Below, piece after piece: positions 1 through 10,240 of a stretch of 64,000 bases of DNA (its first letter is position 1; each line of letters opens with the position of its first letter). The notes beneath the pieces are model-generated. The model made no database searches and was not told where the DNA came from. It was given only the letters and a program-made list of their open reading frames with translations. Source of the stretch: Leucosporidium creatinivorum. Lineage: Eukaryota > Basidiomycota > Microbotryomycetes > Leucosporidiales > Leucosporidiaceae. Both the position numbers and the translations under genes were made by a program. The DNA lies in assembly GCA_001600635.1 (NCBI GenBank), contig BCKL01000025.1, positions 62,001-126,000 on the forward strand, in the 5' to 3' direction.

Positions 1-464
1 CGGACCTCGTCATCTTCAAGGGAGATTTGAACCACCGCAAACTCACCTACGACTGCCACGCTCCTGCCGACACGCCTTTCGACGTCGCTATCGGCCCTCT
101 CGGCTCGGACCCTGGAGCTCCTCCCGGTTGCTCTCGCTCTCTTATTTACTCACTCTCCTAGCTTTTACTGATCTTTCACCCCCTCCTCTCCCCTCCTTCC
201 CACGCCCTCCGTCCCTCCCCTTCCCCATACTCGTCCTTCCTCGCCTCCTCGCCGAACCCCTCCTCGCCGAACCCCCCTCCCCGGCTCCCGACACATACAC
301 AAACAGTCCTTTCCCTGCGCACAATCAAGTCAGACGTAGTCGTTGGGGTGTCCGCCGCCGTCGCCAAAGAACTGGACGACACGCAGGAAGGCTGGAAGAT
401 CTCGGCACAGTACGCGGTGGTTAGCTTGTCCGCAGGGCACTCAGACCAGGAAGCGACAGTCTAA
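1..464 (+). CDS. ARMT1/DUF89-family phosphatase, 3' end
   Basis: This is the C-terminal part of a DUF89 (ARMT1-like) metal-dependent phosphatase, a family proposed to act on damaged phosphometabolites; the yeast relative is YMR027W. Exon 1 (to 126) reads [15 protein letters not shown], the family's GDLNxRKL signature. A 180-bp intron (127-306, donor GTTGCT, acceptor AACAG) splits one codon. The last exon gives [12 protein letters not shown] followed by a typical end, [10 protein letters not shown], and stops at 462-464. The 5' end lies outside the window. The donor is unusual but both exons match the family across the join. Assignment rests on motif recognition only. Confidence 0.85.
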
Positions 465-1323
465 GCGACCAGAAGGCTACCGTCTAGGTCATCAGGAGGC
501 TCACCCTCTAGACGTAGGCGTAGCAGCTTGAGGAGGGGTTCGGCGCCGAGCAGGTGGGAGTTGGAGCGGGATGGAGGACTTGCTAGAGGATTTCGTGAGA
601 GGTCAAAAGGGATTCGGTTCAGTGCTTTGTGAACTCAGCTTCGGGTGTACCTAATTCGCTCAGTGGGTGGTCAGAGAGCTGGCGAGCGAGCGGAGGAGAG
701 AGAGGAGAAGGTGCTCGGCGCGGACTCGCGCGCGGGCTTCGCTGAGGTTCACCGCGAGAGTTGCGAGGCGGTGCAGCAGAGCTGTGTGGCTTGTTCAAGA
801 GCGTGGTTCCGAGCTAAAAAGCGCTGCTCGCTACCAGCATCGGCTCTTTACTCCTGCTTAGGGTTGCAAGAGATCGCCTCGCTCGGCGATGGGTCGGCGG
901 TGCCGAGCTCGCTTCGCTCTGCTCTGCTCGAGGGTCTCGCAGCTCTTCGAGGACTCGGTCCAAAATCCTTTTGGGGATCTTCTCTAGTAGTCCCCAGCAA
1001 CCTTTAATGAGCAGGAAACGATTCCCATCGACTATCAGGATGACGAGCGATCCCCTCGGACTCGGAGCCGAGGTGCAATGTCTGCCACGCCAGAGAGCAG
1101 CGAGTGCTTCGCTCCGCCGAAGTTCCTATTCACAGCTCCAGTAGGTGTCCACCCTTTTGAGCCACCCTTTGAGCACCCATCGCGGCCGTCTCTCATCAAA
1201 CCACGAGCCGAATCGTCTCGTCTCTCCTCCTCCCTTCCTCTCCTCTCCATCCCCTTCCTACCTGTTACTCAAAAACTGCCATTGATTCATTTCGTTTCTA
1301 CCTTTCCTAGTCCTATCACATCC
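465..1323. other. Convergent 3' intergenic region
   Basis: About 860 bp between the 3' ends of the ARMT1-like gene and INH1. I found no reading frame resembling a protein, no RNA gene and no clear repeat; short ORFs here have random-looking composition. Confidence 0.5.
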
Positions 1324-2132
1324 TTACTGCTTGCCCACCCCCTTTCCCTCGACACTAGCCTCCAGAGCCTGGTGGTCCTTCTCGAGCTGGTGCAAGTGCT
1401 CCTTGGACGCCTCGATGGACTTCTTGAGGGCCTTGAGCTTTTCGCGCTCCTGTTTCAAATGATTCCTCACTTGTTAGCTTTTCCTTCTTCCTACGCTCCT
1501 TGTCGAGGAGGACTCTGGAGCTAGCGCGGGGACGGGAGGGAAGGCGATGAAGAAGGGAGTGCAAAGAGGGCAAGGAGAAGGGAGGGAAGGATGTAGACAT
1601 ACCTGGTCACGGACAAACTGCTCCTCGGCGGCCTTCTCGCGCTTGTTGAACGCTTGATTCGAAGTGCCCGAGGGGGAGCCGCCGGCCCTGTTTGTGCGTC
1701 GTTTCACAACCGAGGATTACAAGTGGTCAGCGTTCAAGTCCAGTGAACGTATGAGATGCAGCTGTAGCAGAGGTGGGGAGCAGGAGAAGAGCGAGAGGAA
1801 GGCGGGAGGAGATGAGAGGCGACGTGGGTGGGTGGGGGAAGGGCTCGTTCGGTCTCGTGCCGCCTTCTGTAGCCCTCCAACTGCAACGGGAACGACAGCA
1901 GCGTATGCAGTTATCCACCAGCCACACTCTGCTTCCCTTCCGGCCCCGCTACACCTCAGCAACCCTCGGTAAACGCCTCGAGAAGACACGAGAATGACGT
2001 CCTCCCTCAGATCGCTCCCGCTGTCGAGGTACAGAGAGAGAGAGAGGGAACGATAACCTACCTGACGAGGACGGAGGCGGAGAAGGAGCGGGTAGCAGCG
2101 CGGGTAACGGTCACAGTACGGAGGGAGAGCAT
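1324..2132 (-). CDS. INH1: Mitochondrial ATP synthase inhibitor IF1
   Basis: IF1 is a matrix protein that blocks the F1 catalytic sites when the proton gradient collapses. Three exons (2062-2132, 1603-1687, 1324-1449) give 93 aa. Exon 1 encodes an Arg/Ser/Thr-rich, acid-free N-terminus (MLSLRTVTVTRAATRSFSAS) typical of a mitochondrial presequence. Exons 2-3 carry the IF1 core FNKREKAAEEQFVRDQ, then a Lys/Glu-rich helix with KEHLHQLEKDHQAL suited to coiled-coil dimerisation. Length and domain order fit the family. Intron 1 (374 bp) is long for this window; I saw no extra exon in it. The gene is head-to-head with ATP14, 238 bp apart. Confidence 0.92.
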
Positions 2133-2370
2133 GCTGGATTCGAGTGGGTGAGGTGGTGAGGGAGGAGGGAGAGAGAGAGAGGCGTGCGAGGGGAATTGAA
2201 GGTAAGAAGAGAGAATTGCGGAATAGAAAGCTTGATTAGAAGGGGAATTCGAGTAAGCAGAGAATTGCAAGTAAGAAGCTCGGACTAATCGACATTTCCC
2301 TCTCGCCCATCTCGCGCCCTCCTCCGCCTGAGCTCGTTCCCTCCCTTGATACCTCTCCATCTTCTGTACC
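2133..2370. promoter_or_regulatory. Shared promoter, INH1 / ATP14
   Basis: The two start codons face away from each other across 238 bp, so both 5' UTRs and promoters must fit here. The sequence has a GAGAGA-rich purine stretch near 2160-2180. No specific factor site was recognised. Joint control of the inhibitor and a structural subunit of the same enzyme is inferred from layout. Confidence 0.7.
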
Positions 2371-3654
2371 ATGTTCGCCGCTCGCCGTCTCACCCAGGCC
2401 GTACGTAGCTGCTCCCTTCTCCTTAATACAGCCCGCTCACTCCCTACTAACGCCTGCTTGCCCAATCTCTCTCTTCTCTCGCGCTCAACAGGCTCGCCCC
2501 CTCGCCCGCTCCTTCTCGGTCGGCGCTCCCGCTCGCAAGGGTCAGTCTTGCTATCCCTACCCCCCCTATCGTCCTACACACCCCTACGCCTCCCATCACC
2601 GCTCCCTCGACGAGCAAGACGCGCCACGATTCTTTGCCTCTCCTCGCCTCCGGCCCTCTCTCCAAGCTGTGTAACTGATCTTGTTGTTGGGTGTGGGATG
2701 AAACAGACTTTGTGCAGGACCTCTACTTGAAGGAGCTCAAGGCTTACAAGCCTTCCGCTACTGTACGTTTCTCTCTCTCTCAAACCGGGCGCTTCCGCTG
2801 TTGCGCCCTCCCTGGCCTGCTACACCCTCTCACTCTTGGGCCGGGGGTGTCTCATCTCACGGATATTCAAGGAAAGGATGTAAGCTGACACTCCTCGCTC
2901 CCTCGCTCCCAATCCCAATAGCCCTCCCCCGCCGGCGCGGTCAAGTCCTACTCGACCCCCTCAGCTCCTTCCACCCCTTCCGTCCCCGACGCCGCTGCTT
3001 TGGCCAAGGAGTTGGACGAGTACGAGTCGTGAGTTTCTCAAAAATAAATCCAGCTATTCTGTGTGCTCTTTTTTTGGTTGGGCGCGCGCAGGAGGCAGCT
3101 GGGAAGAAGGGGAAGGCGGGCAGCAGGGCGAGGAGCAGACGCAACGCTAAGCTAAGCTAAGCGATGAGGAGCGGGAGGATGGCGGAAACCAAGTGTGCTC
3201 GATAGTAGGAGGGGTAGTCGGAGCTTCCAAGGGGGGCAGAAGAGGAGGAAGGAAGGAAGGAAGGAAGCCGAAGGAGGAGCTAGGGCACTGGACTCGCTCG
3301 CCGAGCATGATCGCGTTCGAGCATGAGGAATCAGCCCCGCTGACTCTGTCTTTTCTGCTCCTCGTAACCGTCCACGTCCACGTCCACGTTCTACGCCTAC
3401 CCACCCAAAATTCCACCCTTCCCACCAACTCTGACCTTCTTCGCCGCGCCCTCTCGATCCCTTTCCCCCTTCCTCGCCTGCTCCCTAAACTCGCTCCCAA
3501 CCCTCGCTCGCTCGCTCGTAGGCACACCCCCGCCGTCGACGCCCCCGCCCCTTCGACCACCGGCGCTGCCGCCGAGTCGTCCGAGGGCAACGAGACGGCC
3601 GATGAGTACTTGACCCTCGTTGAGAGCGATGTTAAGAGGGAGGTTAAGCACTAG
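2371..3654 (+). CDS. ATP14: Mitochondrial ATP synthase subunit h
   Basis: Subunit h is a small peripheral-stalk subunit of fungal F1Fo ATP synthase (equivalent to metazoan F6). Five exons (2371-2400, 2492-2540, 2707-2762, 2922-3028, 3522-3654) join in frame to 124 aa. The start MFAARRLTQAARPLARSFS looks like a presequence. The mature start DFVQDLYLKELKAYKPS is the hallmark of the family, and the end has ADEYLTLVESDV, as in yeast Atp14. Intron 4 is 493 bp, long for this genome, and contains a GGAA microsatellite (about 3248-3267). Confidence is high because both ends match the family. Confidence 0.92.
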
Positions 3655-4555
3655 ATTATCAGTGCTTTGAGAAGCTGAGTAGGCTAGAGGGAGGTAACAA
3701 TGAAAGACAGGGATTGATCGCACGCGAGGACGATTTGGGATGAGAAGGAGAAGAGAGGGCAGAGCGTGAAGAGGCGCCGAGAAGCGAACAACTGCGCCGA
3801 GGATGTGATTGCTGCGCAGAGGGTCAATGAGGTTGCAGGTATACACACGAGCCAAAGGGATAGGCTCCGAGCCTAGCGAGCAAGCGCTGAGCAACCGAGA
3901 AGCGAATCAAGTACCAAGGCCGAGCTCGCCCACCTCGACTTCTGTCTCTGAGAGCTGTAGAGCTACACTTGCGCCCCAGTTCTCGGTGCTACCACTCTTC
4001 AAAGCTGTACTCCAACACTCCCGCCTATCGAGCTCTTTCCTCGTCCTCCACCATCTCCTCCCTCCCCCTCAACCCACCGCGCCCGAGTCGGAACTCACGT
4101 CCTCCTCTCCCGCTCACTTGCTTGCTCGTGCTAGTCTCATCGCCGCCTCGTCATACAGCAGAACGATCAATCAACTACAAGGATCTACTGAAGAGGATCG
4201 AGGACTACTGCTTGACTACACTGCACGAGCTTGAGAGCCGCGCAAGGTCGCGTCGAGGTGAGTTGAGGTGACGCTCGAGGGTTGGGTTGGGTCGTAGGGG
4301 GGACAGCAGGGGCGGGCAGGGCAAGCTACAGCAGTGAGCGGGTGTGTAGGTTGCATCTGTATGCTCGTCGCTGCTGCATGACCTCTGCTCTTCTGTAGGC
4401 GGAAGGCGACGAGCAGGGAAGACGAGGACGAGCTGAGGAGCTGGGACAGCGGATGAAGGCGGTTGGCAGTGTGTGCAGAAGGTCTCTGCAGGCCTGCTGC
4501 TGCTGCCTTGATCCACCTCTTCCAGCTCCGAAGATGCAGGCGGGCGACGAGCCGG
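3655..4555. other. Intergenic DNA, possible orphan exon
   Basis: Gene-poor stretch between ATP14 and the tandem array. Around 4163-4258 a short frame (SINYKDLLKRIEDYC) ends at a GTGAGT donor and could be an exon, but I found no partner exon on either side, so no gene is called. Confidence 0.3.
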
Positions 4556-5930
4556 GGAGAGCGGTGCGCTGCGCTGCTGTCGGCTGGGATGCGGCTCTCG
4601 AGTGCTGCAGATATACCGGGCTAGGTTTGTAGCTCTCGAGTGCGCCGCCCTTTCCTCGACGCAGCCCAGGCCAGCTCCAGCGGCTCAAGCGAGCGCAGAA
4701 GCGGAGGGCTGTACTCCGCTCGCTAGCTGGGGGCGTGTAGCTCAATGTTGAGCTGTGCGCCACAGTCTCAAACTTGTTGGTGGTGTCATCCTCTCAGGTG
4801 CCTTGCTGTGGCTTGTCGGGCTCGCAAAGATGCTCAGCTCGGGGACGGCGAGGGAGCCTGCGAGGGGAGCGGGGAGGCTGCAGCTTGCTGGCTGGGGCCC
4901 GTAGCTCATCATGAGCTGTGGGGCATGGTCTACCTCCGGGGGGTAGTCTCTTTTCCTCAGGAGCTTGGCGAGGCGTGCTTCCCTTCGCGGAGAAGCTACT
5001 CGGCTTGGGACGAGCGGGGGAGGCTGCAGGTCGGTCGACCGAGGCTTGCGGCTCAAGTAGAGCTGCGAGTCTGCGTCTTATGAGATCTTGCGCTGTTCCC
5101 GCCACCCTGGCGTTGCTCTTAAATGTCGCAGCGAGCTCGGCGCGAGCGGAGCGTCCGAAGAGGAACGCTGCAGCCTTTTGTGACTGAAGGTCGCGGCTCG
5201 CTGAGCTGTGTATCCTAGTCTGCTCAAGTTTGTGCAGCGGTCTTCGCACTTTTGCCCGCGTAAGCTCCAAGTATTGTCGGCGCAAAAGGCAGCGCCGCGA
5301 GTGGAAGCGGGTGGGGAAGCTGCAGCTCCTCTGACTAGAGTCCGTGGCTCATATAAAGCGCAGGCCTCAGTTTTACCAGGAGCTGTGCCGTTCTGCTCAC
5401 CAGCCTCACAGCAGTCCGCTACGGCTCGGAGCGAGCTGCCCACCTCCGAACGAGGAGCCGCCAGGGCGTGGGGAGGCTTCGGGTCGCTTGGTTGACGCTC
5501 GTAGCTCCTCAAGGACTACGAGCTTGGGCCTTCCATTGTACTTCAAAAGCCTTCAGCGGCCTTGGCGTGATTTTGCGCTCGCTCAAGTGCTCGGGTCCGG
5601 CTCAAAGGAGCTTAGAAAGGAGCTGGGAGCTGAGGGAAGGCTGTACTCGCTGGATGGGCACTGTCGCTCGCCGCAAGCTGCGGGACACAGTTTGCGGTGG
5701 GTCCATGCTGACTCCATCGAGTAGGGCTCATCGCCTTAGGGCCCTTCGAGCTCGGCGCGTGGGAGAGCGTGCCGAGTTGCACGAGGGGAGGCTCCAGCAC
5801 GCTTGACTGCTGCTTTGTAGCCGATATTGAGCTACGGGCCGTGCTCTGTACCGATCGGATGAGGTTCCTCTCTTCTCTTTTGGATTGGGGGCATCACTCT
5901 CGTCGCCTGGAGCGAGCTGCTCGGGCTCGG
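4556..5930. repeat. Degenerate tandem array, ~154-bp period
   Basis: About nine diverged units in a row. One anchor, a variant of GGGGAGGCTGCAG, recurs near 4556, 4703, 4871, 5015, 5162, 5312, 5469, 5632 and 5783. A second, a variant of GTAGCTCA-n-TGAGCTG, recurs near 4591, 4737, 4901, 5048, 5193, 5344, 5501, 5663 and 5817. Both keep a 144-168 bp spacing (mean about 154), which argues against chance. The second anchor is often a short palindrome, perfect in the unit at 4901 (AGCTCATCATGAGCT). No reading frame is kept between units, so this is not a protein repeat. Outer limits are approximate. Confidence 0.65.
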
Positions 5931-6053
5931 CAAGCTGCCGGGACTGGGGGCTCGCTTTTCTTGGCCGCGAATCTCGGAATAGCAACTCGCAGAGACTCGC
6001 GAAAGCCTGGCAGAGTATCCAAGCTGACTCGCTCTCCTCCTCCCACCAGCAGC

Positions 6054-8581
6054 ATGCCTCCCCCACCACCCTCCCCTCAACTATCCCCCCTCGCCCGCCT
6101 CAAATCCCGCTTCGTCGGCCCCAAAACTCCACCACTGACCACCCTCCGCACCTCCCTCCTCCGCCGACAAAAGCTACTCAATCGCCTTTCCACCCTCCTC
6201 TCTCGCTTCACCCATCTCCTAATCCTCGCGGGGCTGCTATGGATGGTCGCGCTGCCGTGGAGGGAGGAATATACGAATGCAAGTGGGAAGCGGAAGTATA
6301 AGGGGCTGGGACAGGGGCATTATGTTTCGGAGAACGCGCTGCAGCCGGGCCAAGTGAGATCACTGGCCGACCTTCTCGGCGTCGAGCATGAGGCGAAGGC
6401 GAAGGACGTACTCTAACGCGCCGAACTCAACAGGTCAACACCTACTGGAACTGGGCCGACGTGCATGTTGCTGACAACTTTGCCGACGAGGTGAACAAGT
6501 GGGCGGGATTGGAGACGGGAGCGTGAGTTGGCTCAGTCGGCGCCGAGCGAGAAGGACGAAGCTGACCTTCCCCAACTTCTCGCAGACGGTCAAACGCTAT
6601 CCAAGCCGCCTTCGAGAAGCTTGGCTTACCTGCTGCGACGCAAGAGTACGAGTTCCGGCTGGGATCGAACAGCGTGCGTCTAAATTCTCGTCTCGCAGCC
6701 GAGTCTCGGGCTAATCCTCCCATTCCTCCTCCTTTCACCCACACGCCTGATCGACTCTCTCAATAGTCCATTCGCGGCACCAACGTCTACTCCATCTACC
6801 AAGCGCCCAAGACCGACGGCGCCGAAGCTCTCGTGCTCTCCGCTTCATGGCTCTCGCGAGCTTTCGCAGAGGGGGAGGAGGGGGCAGCGGAGGAGCGGAG
6901 GGTCAACACGAGGGGAGTGGCGCTTGTGCTGGCTCTGGCCAACTATCTGAAGAGTGAGTCTCGGTTTCAGCGCTCGAGCAGGGACGAGAGCGAGATGGCT
7001 GACCTCGTCTACTGAGCGCAGAGTCGAGCTTCTGGAGCAAGGACATCATCTTCCTCATCTCGGATGGTTATGCCCAGGGAGCGCAAGCATGGCTGGACGC
7101 GTATCATGGCACAGGGCAGTCGAGTGAGTCCGATTCGCAGCTCGGCGAAGAGCATGAGGCGTAACAAGCTGACTCTCGCACTTCACAGACCTCGTCGCTG
7201 ATGAGCTGAGCCTTACTACCGGTCCCATTTGGGCCGCACTCAACCTCGACTACCCTCATCACTCATTCTCGCACATCGGAATGTTCTTCGGTTCGTCTCG
7301 TCTTCTCGCGCTCCCTCGCCGACATCTCACTGACGTCCGCTCGCCTCGAACAGAAGGAGTTAACGGTCACCTCCCCAACCTCGACTTCCTCAACTCGGCC
7401 TCCCACATCCTCAAGCACACCGGCATTCCCCCCATCCTTCACTCGGACGTCTCTCTCGCATCCTCTCCCGCCGCTCCTTCCTTCCTCTCATTCCTTCCCG
7501 CGCTCGACACTGAAGCAGTGCGCCTATACCAGCAGGCGGCGAGCAATATGGCCAAGCAGCTGGTCATGGGCGCGCTGGGACAGCCAAGTGGGCCCGAGGG
7601 GACGTTTGGGAGGTACAGGATTGATGCGATCACGTTCTATGGAGTACCAGCAGAGACACCTCATGGGTTTCACGCTCTGGGACGGTGAGTTCTCGCTTTC
7701 TCTTCCTCGCCGAACACGAGCTGACCCGTCGTAACATCGCAGAGCCGCCGAATCGACTTTCCGCTCCTTGAACAACCTCCTCGAACGTTTCCACCAATCC
7801 TTCTTCCTCTACATTATGACCTCGGTCGATACGTTCGTTACCGTGGGCAACTACCTTGCGGCGCCGGTGCTCGTTTCGGCGGGGATGACGATTACGGGGT
7901 TGAGGCTTTGGGGTGAGGCGGCGAAGGGTGGGAGGAGTAGGCCGGTCGGGAGGGCTTTGATTATCGTGGCGGCGACGCATGCAGTGGGAGCGGCGCTGCT
8001 TGTGGCGGCGGGACGGGTCGATCCGAAGCAGAGGATTTGGGTGAGTTGCTAGAGCCTCGGCGACCTCTAGAGTTGGAAACTGACTGTCGATCACTGCCTT
8101 TGCTTCCCTCCTCCCCCCTCTCCAACAGCCCCAACTCCCCGCCACTCTAATCCTCCTCCTCCTCTTCACCCCCCTCCTCCTCTCAACCCTGCTCCGCGCT
8201 CCTAAATCCGTACGCTCCACCTCCGCACCCACCTCCTCAATCCTACACCTCATTACCCTCCTCCTCGGCGGCCTCTCCATCGCCATCGTAGCAACTCTAA
8301 ACTTTGGCGCCTCGGTCCTCCTCACCCTTCTTCTTCCCCTTCCTCTCCTCCTCTCCCGTCCTCGACCGAAAGCAGAGAAGGCCCAACAGTTGGCGCTGGT
8401 GCTCTTCCAGCCGCCAGTTATTTGGGCTATTTGGAGAGCGGCGGGTGGGAAGGAGCAGGCCGAGAGGTGGGCGAGGGAGAGGATCGTAGATTGGGTGGTG
8501 TTTGGGAGTTGGAGCTTGCCATTCTGCTGTGTGGTAGTCACGCCGTTATTACTGCAGGCGGCGACGGCTGTGCTGATGTAA
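6054..8581 (+). CDS. GAA1: GPI transamidase subunit GAA1
   Basis: Gaa1/GPAA1 is an ER membrane subunit of the GPI-anchor transamidase, which joins preformed GPI to proteins. Nine exons (6054-6353, 6434-6522, 6586-6673, 6767-6953, 7022-7123, 7189-7290, 7354-7684, 7743-8040, 8129-8581) join in frame to 649 aa, close to the yeast length. It has a cytosolic N-terminus, one membrane segment (LLILAGLLWMVALP, about residue 60), a large luminal part with family motifs (RGTNVYSIYQAPKTDGAEAL; KDIIFLISDGYAQGAQAWL), and several C-terminal hydrophobic segments. The start MPPPPPSPQLSPLAR is the only good ATG before the first membrane segment. Confidence 0.92.
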
Positions 8582-8841
8582 ATGCAAGAGCGCGTTCGGC
8601 TGAAGCTGAAGTGGCAGCGGGGGCGAGCAGGCGCCAAACAGCGAGAGTACGAGGCTGGCCAGCGGACAGGATCGCTACTTCCAGGGAAGGATCAAAAAGG
8701 TCTCGCAGTCCCTCAGCTCGCCACAAGAAAGGACGACTCGCTACGCTTGGGCTCGCTCGATCTCTCTTCGCCGAGCTGAAACCTCGAGCGACAAAGCTGG
8801 TTCGTTTCGTTTCAAGAGCTCAGGCTGCACCCCTGCTCTCT

Positions 8842-9858
8842 TCAGGGACCACAAAGCGCTCCCGTACTCCAGAGCATCCAACGCGGCTCAGACCAGCCAA
8901 ACTTGAGTTCCTTGCTCGCCTTCTTCTCCTTTTCCTTGTCCCCGCCCCTCGCCGAGCCTCTGCCCCTCGCCCTGCGTCCAGCTGGCTTGGTGTCACAAGC
9001 GTCGGGGTTCGAGAGAGGAGGATGAGCGGGAAGAATGTCGCCAGTGGAGCGATCCGCGACATTGAGTCCGTAGGTCTTGACGAGCGAGGCGAAGCGGAGA
9101 CGAGCGTCGGAGGGCAAGTCGAACACGGCGGGGGAGATGTTAAAGACGGTGTTGTCGGAGGAGTGGGCGTGGTTGTGGTCGGCTTCGGACTCGACCTCGG
9201 GATAGGCCACGGTGTTGGCTCCGCGAAGAGGGAGGGAGATGGGCGCGAGCGAGTCGAAATCCCAGAACTGCACCTCGGGGTGGCTCGTCCAGACTCGGTC
9301 GACGGGCATGCAGAGTCCGTACTGGTCGAGGAGGATTTTGATGTTCTGTCGAGCTCGTCGTATCAGCGTGAAGGATGGCGCGACGTTCCCGCTCGGCCCC
9401 TTGGTGCTCACCTGGCGCATGCCGGGAGTGAGCCATTCGAGAACATCGGACTGGACCCCTACCCAGCAAAGCTCACAGTCGTAAGGCGGCGGACCCCACT
9501 CGTTCCATTCGTGCATGACGGTGGCCTCCGAATTCGGCCACGCAGCGAGACGGCTCATCTCACGATCCTCCTTCGAGCACTCGTCGCAGCGGAAGCCGGC
9601 AATTTCGTCGAGCTCAGCGTTGCGCACCTCAAGGAGTATGAGCTGCTTCTTGATCTTCCCCCACACCTCAGGCGGGATCATAACAAACGCATTGGCCCCT
9701 TCGCTGCCCACCTTGAGCGAGCCCGAGCGACGGCGGAGGAGGATGAGGTCGATAGCGAGGAAAGGGGAGCGAGTGCGGTGGTGGGCTGTAGCAGCGAAGG
9801 CGAGTGAAGCTGTAGTGACCCACAAGCCGTAGAGGAGGGTTGCTGTACTGGTGCACAT
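8842..9858 (-). CDS. Uncharacterised family protein fam-1 (A-type)
   Basis: I do not recognise this family. Two exons (9412-9858, 8842-9345) give 316 aa; the 66-bp intron is a multiple of three without a stop, so retention would add 22 residues. Visible parts: N-terminal YGLWVTTASLAFAATAH and AIDLILLRRR; PPEVWGKIK near residue 65, which resembles the start of an F-box helix; C91/C94 and C128/C131 around W118-x2-W121, a split four-cysteine set that could bind zinc; then ISPAVFDLPSD, a Lys/Glu-rich linker, and the tail SEPRWMLWS. No signal peptide or membrane segment is evident. Residues 1-59 differ from fam-4 at one position. It is divergent from fam-2 across 382 bp. Confidence 0.8.
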   Translation of the reverse strand: MCTSTATLLYGLWVTTASLAFAATAHHRTRSPFLAIDLILLRRRSGSLKVGSEGANAFVMIPPEVWGKIKKQLILLEVRNAELDEIAGFRCDECSKEDREMSRLAAWPNSEATVMHEWNEWGPPPYDCELCWVGVQSDVLEWLTPGMRQVSTKGPSGNVAPSFTLIRRARQNIKILLDQYGLCMPVDRVWTSHPEVQFWDFDSLAPISLPLRGANTVAYPEVESEADHNHAHSSDNTVFNISPAVFDLPSDARLRFASLVKTYGLNVADRSTGDILPAHPPLSNPDACDTKPAGRRARGRGSARGGDKEKEKKASKELKFGWSEPRWMLWSTGALCGP

Positions 9859-10002
9859 CGTCGAGGGCGCGGGGAGGGAGCTGAGTCGGGCGAGTCGAGA
9901 GCTTCGAAAGGCGAACGGAGAGCTGTAGGGCGGTAGGAGTGTGTGCTTTGGGTAACTGCTGAGGTCTGTAGCTGACTGGGCTGGTCTTGGAAGCTGCCCC
10001 GA

Positions 10003-10028
10003 AGTCGAAGTGAGTAGCGAGCGAGTGG
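10003..10028 (-). promoter_or_regulatory. A-type upstream element of fam-1
   Basis: A 26-bp block about 145 bp upstream of the fam-1 start, core CCACTCGCTCGCT then CTTCGACT. The same block lies 150-170 bp upstream of fam-4, fam-5 and fam-6. The binding factor is unknown. Confidence 0.5.
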
Positions 10029-10070
10029 TCGAAGGGGAAGAGAGGGCGAGCTCAGTTTCGCCTCTCTTCT

Positions 10071-10100
10071 TCCTGCCTCATCTTGCTCGTGTTAGCTTCG
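10071..10100 (+). promoter_or_regulatory. B-type upstream element of fam-2
   Basis: Block with core CCTGCCTCATCTTGCTCGT about 150 bp upstream of fam-2, repeated in the same place upstream of fam-3 (26180-26208, opposite strand). Confidence 0.45.
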
Positions 10101-10240
10101 CCTCAGCTTCGACTCGACTCCAGCTCAGAGAGAGGAGCAAAGCTCTACCGGAAGCTCAACAACCTACAGCTTTCGACTCTCCTTCCCTTCACCTCCCTCA
10201 TCTCGTTTCCCCTCTCAGCTCTTCGTCGCCCACTGGAGAG

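Larger units (their letters stand above)
9859..10240. promoter_or_regulatory. Divergent promoter fam-1 / fam-2
   Basis: Both genes must start here. Two short blocks are conserved with the matching promoter at 26067-26414: an A-side block at 10003-10028 (reading toward fam-1, core CACTCGCTCGCT) and a B-side block at 10071-10100 (reading toward fam-2, core CCTGCCTCATCTTGCTCGT). Conservation inside otherwise diverged DNA suggests regulatory function. Confidence 0.6.

Noticed and set aside
1078-1524. 148-codon + strand frame
   Set aside because: Antisense to the last exon and intron of INH1; leucine runs come from reading the coiled coil backwards.
3248-3267. GGAA microsatellite in ATP14 intron 4
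   Set aside because: A short simple repeat; no sign of function.
8422-9807. 461-codon open frame on the + strand
   Set aside because: It is antisense to fam-1 and the GAA1 end; long antisense frames are expected in GC-rich coding DNA, and it has no family motif or splice support.
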